Source: VFMC01 sp037130535 (GTDB lineage Bacteria > Actinomycetota > Acidimicrobiia > Acidimicrobiales > Ilumatobacteraceae). Taken from it: 13,743 nucleotides of DNA. Shown one piece after another: positions 12,703 through 13,743 of the stretch. Location: assembly GCA_037130535.1 (NCBI GenBank), contig JBAXSU010000090.1:1-13743 (forward strand). Reading direction: 5' to 3'. The notes beneath the pieces were generated by a model that worked only from the letters and a program-made list of their open reading frames with translations, was not told the DNA's origin and ran no database searches. A program made the position numbers and the translations under genes. The number at the start of each line of letters is the position of its first letter. Positions within the stretch are counted from its first letter, which is position 1.

Positions 12703-13733
12703 GCGGCCGTTTCGTCGTGCCCGGGCCCGACACGCTCATCCTCGGCATCGAGACCAGTTGCGACGAGACCGCTGCAGCGTTGGTGATGGGCGGCACCGAT
12801 GTGGTGTCGAGCGTGGTGAGCACCCAAGTCGACCTGCATGCCCAGTACGGCGGTGTGGTGCCCGAGATCGCCAGCCGAGCGCATCTCGACATGCTGAACC
12901 CCATCATCGCCCGGGCCATCGTCGAAGCCGGCGTCGACGATCGGCGCATCGACGCTGTGGCGTGCACCGTCGGCCCCGGTCTCATCGGGGCGCTGCTCGT
13001 GGGCGTGTCGGCGGCCAAGACGTTGGCGTTGGCGTGGGACGTGCCGTTCATCGGCGTGAACCACCACGAGGCGCACCTCTACTCGGCGTTCCTCGAAGAC
13101 CCGTTGCTGCAGTTCCCGGTGGTGGTGCTGCTGGTGTCGGGCGGGCACACGATGATCATCGAGATGCGCGACCACGGCCAGTATCGGCTCATCGGCCGCA
13201 CCATCGACGATGCAGCCGGCGAGGCGTTCGACAAGGTGGCCCGCTTCCTCGGCCTCGGTTACCCGGGCGGGCCGGCCATCGACCGCGAGGCTCGCCAGGG
13301 CGACCCGGAGGCCATCGCCTTCCCGCGGGCGATGCTGCACGAGGGCTACGACGTCAGCTTCAGCGGGCTGAAAACGGCCGTGATGAACCATGTGCGCAAG
13401 CACCCAGATGTGTCGTCGGTGGATGTGGCTGCGTCGTTCCAAGCAGCCGTGGTGGATGTGCTGGTGGCCAAGACCCGTCGCGCTGCCCGCGACGTAGGGG
13501 CCAAGGGTCTGGTGCTGGCCGGAGGTGTGGCGGCCAACTCGCTGCTGCGCGAACGGGTGCTGCAGGCGTGCATCGACGACGGCATGCAGGCGTTCCTGCC
13601 CAGCCGCGAGATGTGCACCGACAACGCGGCCATGATCGCCTCGGCCGGCTGGTTCCGCCTCCGCAGTGATGGCCCCACGTCGCTCGCCGTCGGCGCCTTC
13701 CCCAACCTGCGCCTCCCGCTCCTCGACGCCTGA
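12699..13733 (+). CDS. tsaD: tRNA N6-adenosine threonylcarbamoyltransferase TsaD
   Basis: TsaD transfers the threonylcarbamoyl group to A37 of tRNA, completing t6A. The 344-aa protein (family about 335-350) has LILGIETSCDETAAAL (residues 13-28), PEIASRAH (55-62), VGPGLIGALLVG (91-102), metal-binding HHEAH (122-126, H122 and H126), VSGGHT (146-151), GEAFDKVARFLGLGYPGGP (174-192), FSGLKTA (221-227) and the C-terminal CTDNAAMIA (306-314) with the third metal ligand D308. The usual HxEGH reads HHEAH here, an expected variant because both histidines remain. The ATG at 12699 overlaps the rimI stop by 4 nt and has a GAGG site. Only 10 nt follow in the window; by analogy with mycobacteria groES-groEL may come next, which cannot be seen. 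Confidence 0.97.
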   Translation: MSGRFVVPGPDTLILGIETSCDETAAALVMGGTDVVSSVVSTQVDLHAQYGGVVPEIASRAHLDMLNPIIARAIVEAGVDDRRIDAVACTVGPGLIGALLVGVSAAKTLALAWDVPFIGVNHHEAHLYSAFLEDPLLQFPVVVLLVSGGHTMIIEMRDHGQYRLIGRTIDDAAGEAFDKVARFLGLGYPGGPAIDREARQGDPEAIAFPRAMLHEGYDVSFSGLKTAVMNHVRKHPDVSSVDVAASFQAAVVDVLVAKTRRAARDVGAKGLVLAGGVAANSLLRERVLQACIDDGMQAFLPSREMCTDNAAMIASAGWFRLRSDGPTSLAVGAFPNLRLPLLDA

Positions 13734-13743
13734 CGCCCGTCCC

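Noticed and set aside
1..13743. Mobile elements, CRISPR arrays, tRNA or rRNA genes, prophage or defence genes
   Set aside because: I looked for direct repeats, transposase or integrase motifs, cloverleaf-like segments and spacer arrays and saw none; coding genes occupy nearly all of the window.

Overview
This is a high-GC bacterial chromosome segment that is almost entirely coding, with every recognisable gene on the + strand. Gene order and protein signatures point to Actinomycetota. The run rpoA-rplQ-truA-rplM-rpsI-glmM-glmS-acpS-nnr-alr-tsaE-tsaB-rimI-tsaD follows the order I remember from the corresponding mycobacterial and streptomycete region, but more compactly. L17 (123 aa) and S9 (131 aa) lack the extensions I recall from mycobacteria. 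This suggests a deeper-branching actinobacterial lineage, perhaps Acidimicrobiia. That placement is inference; a 16S rRNA or marker-gene tree would be needed.

Layout. (1) Positions 19-2167: the end of the alpha (ribosomal protein) operon, with RNA polymerase alpha, ribosomal protein L17 and the tRNA pseudouridine synthase TruA. (2) Positions 2168-2321: the only sizeable intergenic gap (154 nt). It carries a good sigma70-type promoter candidate and an 8-bp inverted repeat. (3) Positions 2322-3190: L13 and S9. (4) Positions 3214-7971: amino-sugar supply for the cell wall, with GlmM and a very large GlmS-type protein (1133 aa). (5) Positions 7968-10934: AcpS (acyl carrier protein activation), a bifunctional NAD(P)HX repair enzyme and alanine racemase. 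(6) Positions 10959-13733: the t6A cassette tsaE-tsaB-rimI-tsaD. Several junctions overlap by 1-7 nt (glmS/acpS, nnr/alr, tsaE/tsaB, tsaB/rimI, rimI/tsaD), implying translational coupling.

The genes group into translation (RNAP alpha, L17, L13, S9, TruA, t6A synthesis, S18 acetylation) and envelope or core metabolism (GlcN-6-P to GlcN-1-P for UDP-GlcNAc, D-alanine for peptidoglycan, 4'-phosphopantetheinylation for lipid synthesis, nicotinamide nucleotide repair). This is housekeeping DNA. I see no mobile element, CRISPR array, tRNA/rRNA gene or phage gene.

The feature that stands out is the GlmS homologue. All the glutaminase and isomerase catalytic residues I could check are present, but about 500 extra residues are distributed over several blocks. 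One block of about 105 residues appears to separate the second SIS domain from the C-terminal tail that carries the Schiff-base lysine, and about 195 residues of unrecognised sequence follow. A second observation is that glmS, nnr and tsaE have no clear Shine-Dalgarno but have a TANNNT element 6-9 nt before the ATG, as expected for leaderless transcripts starting inside the cluster.
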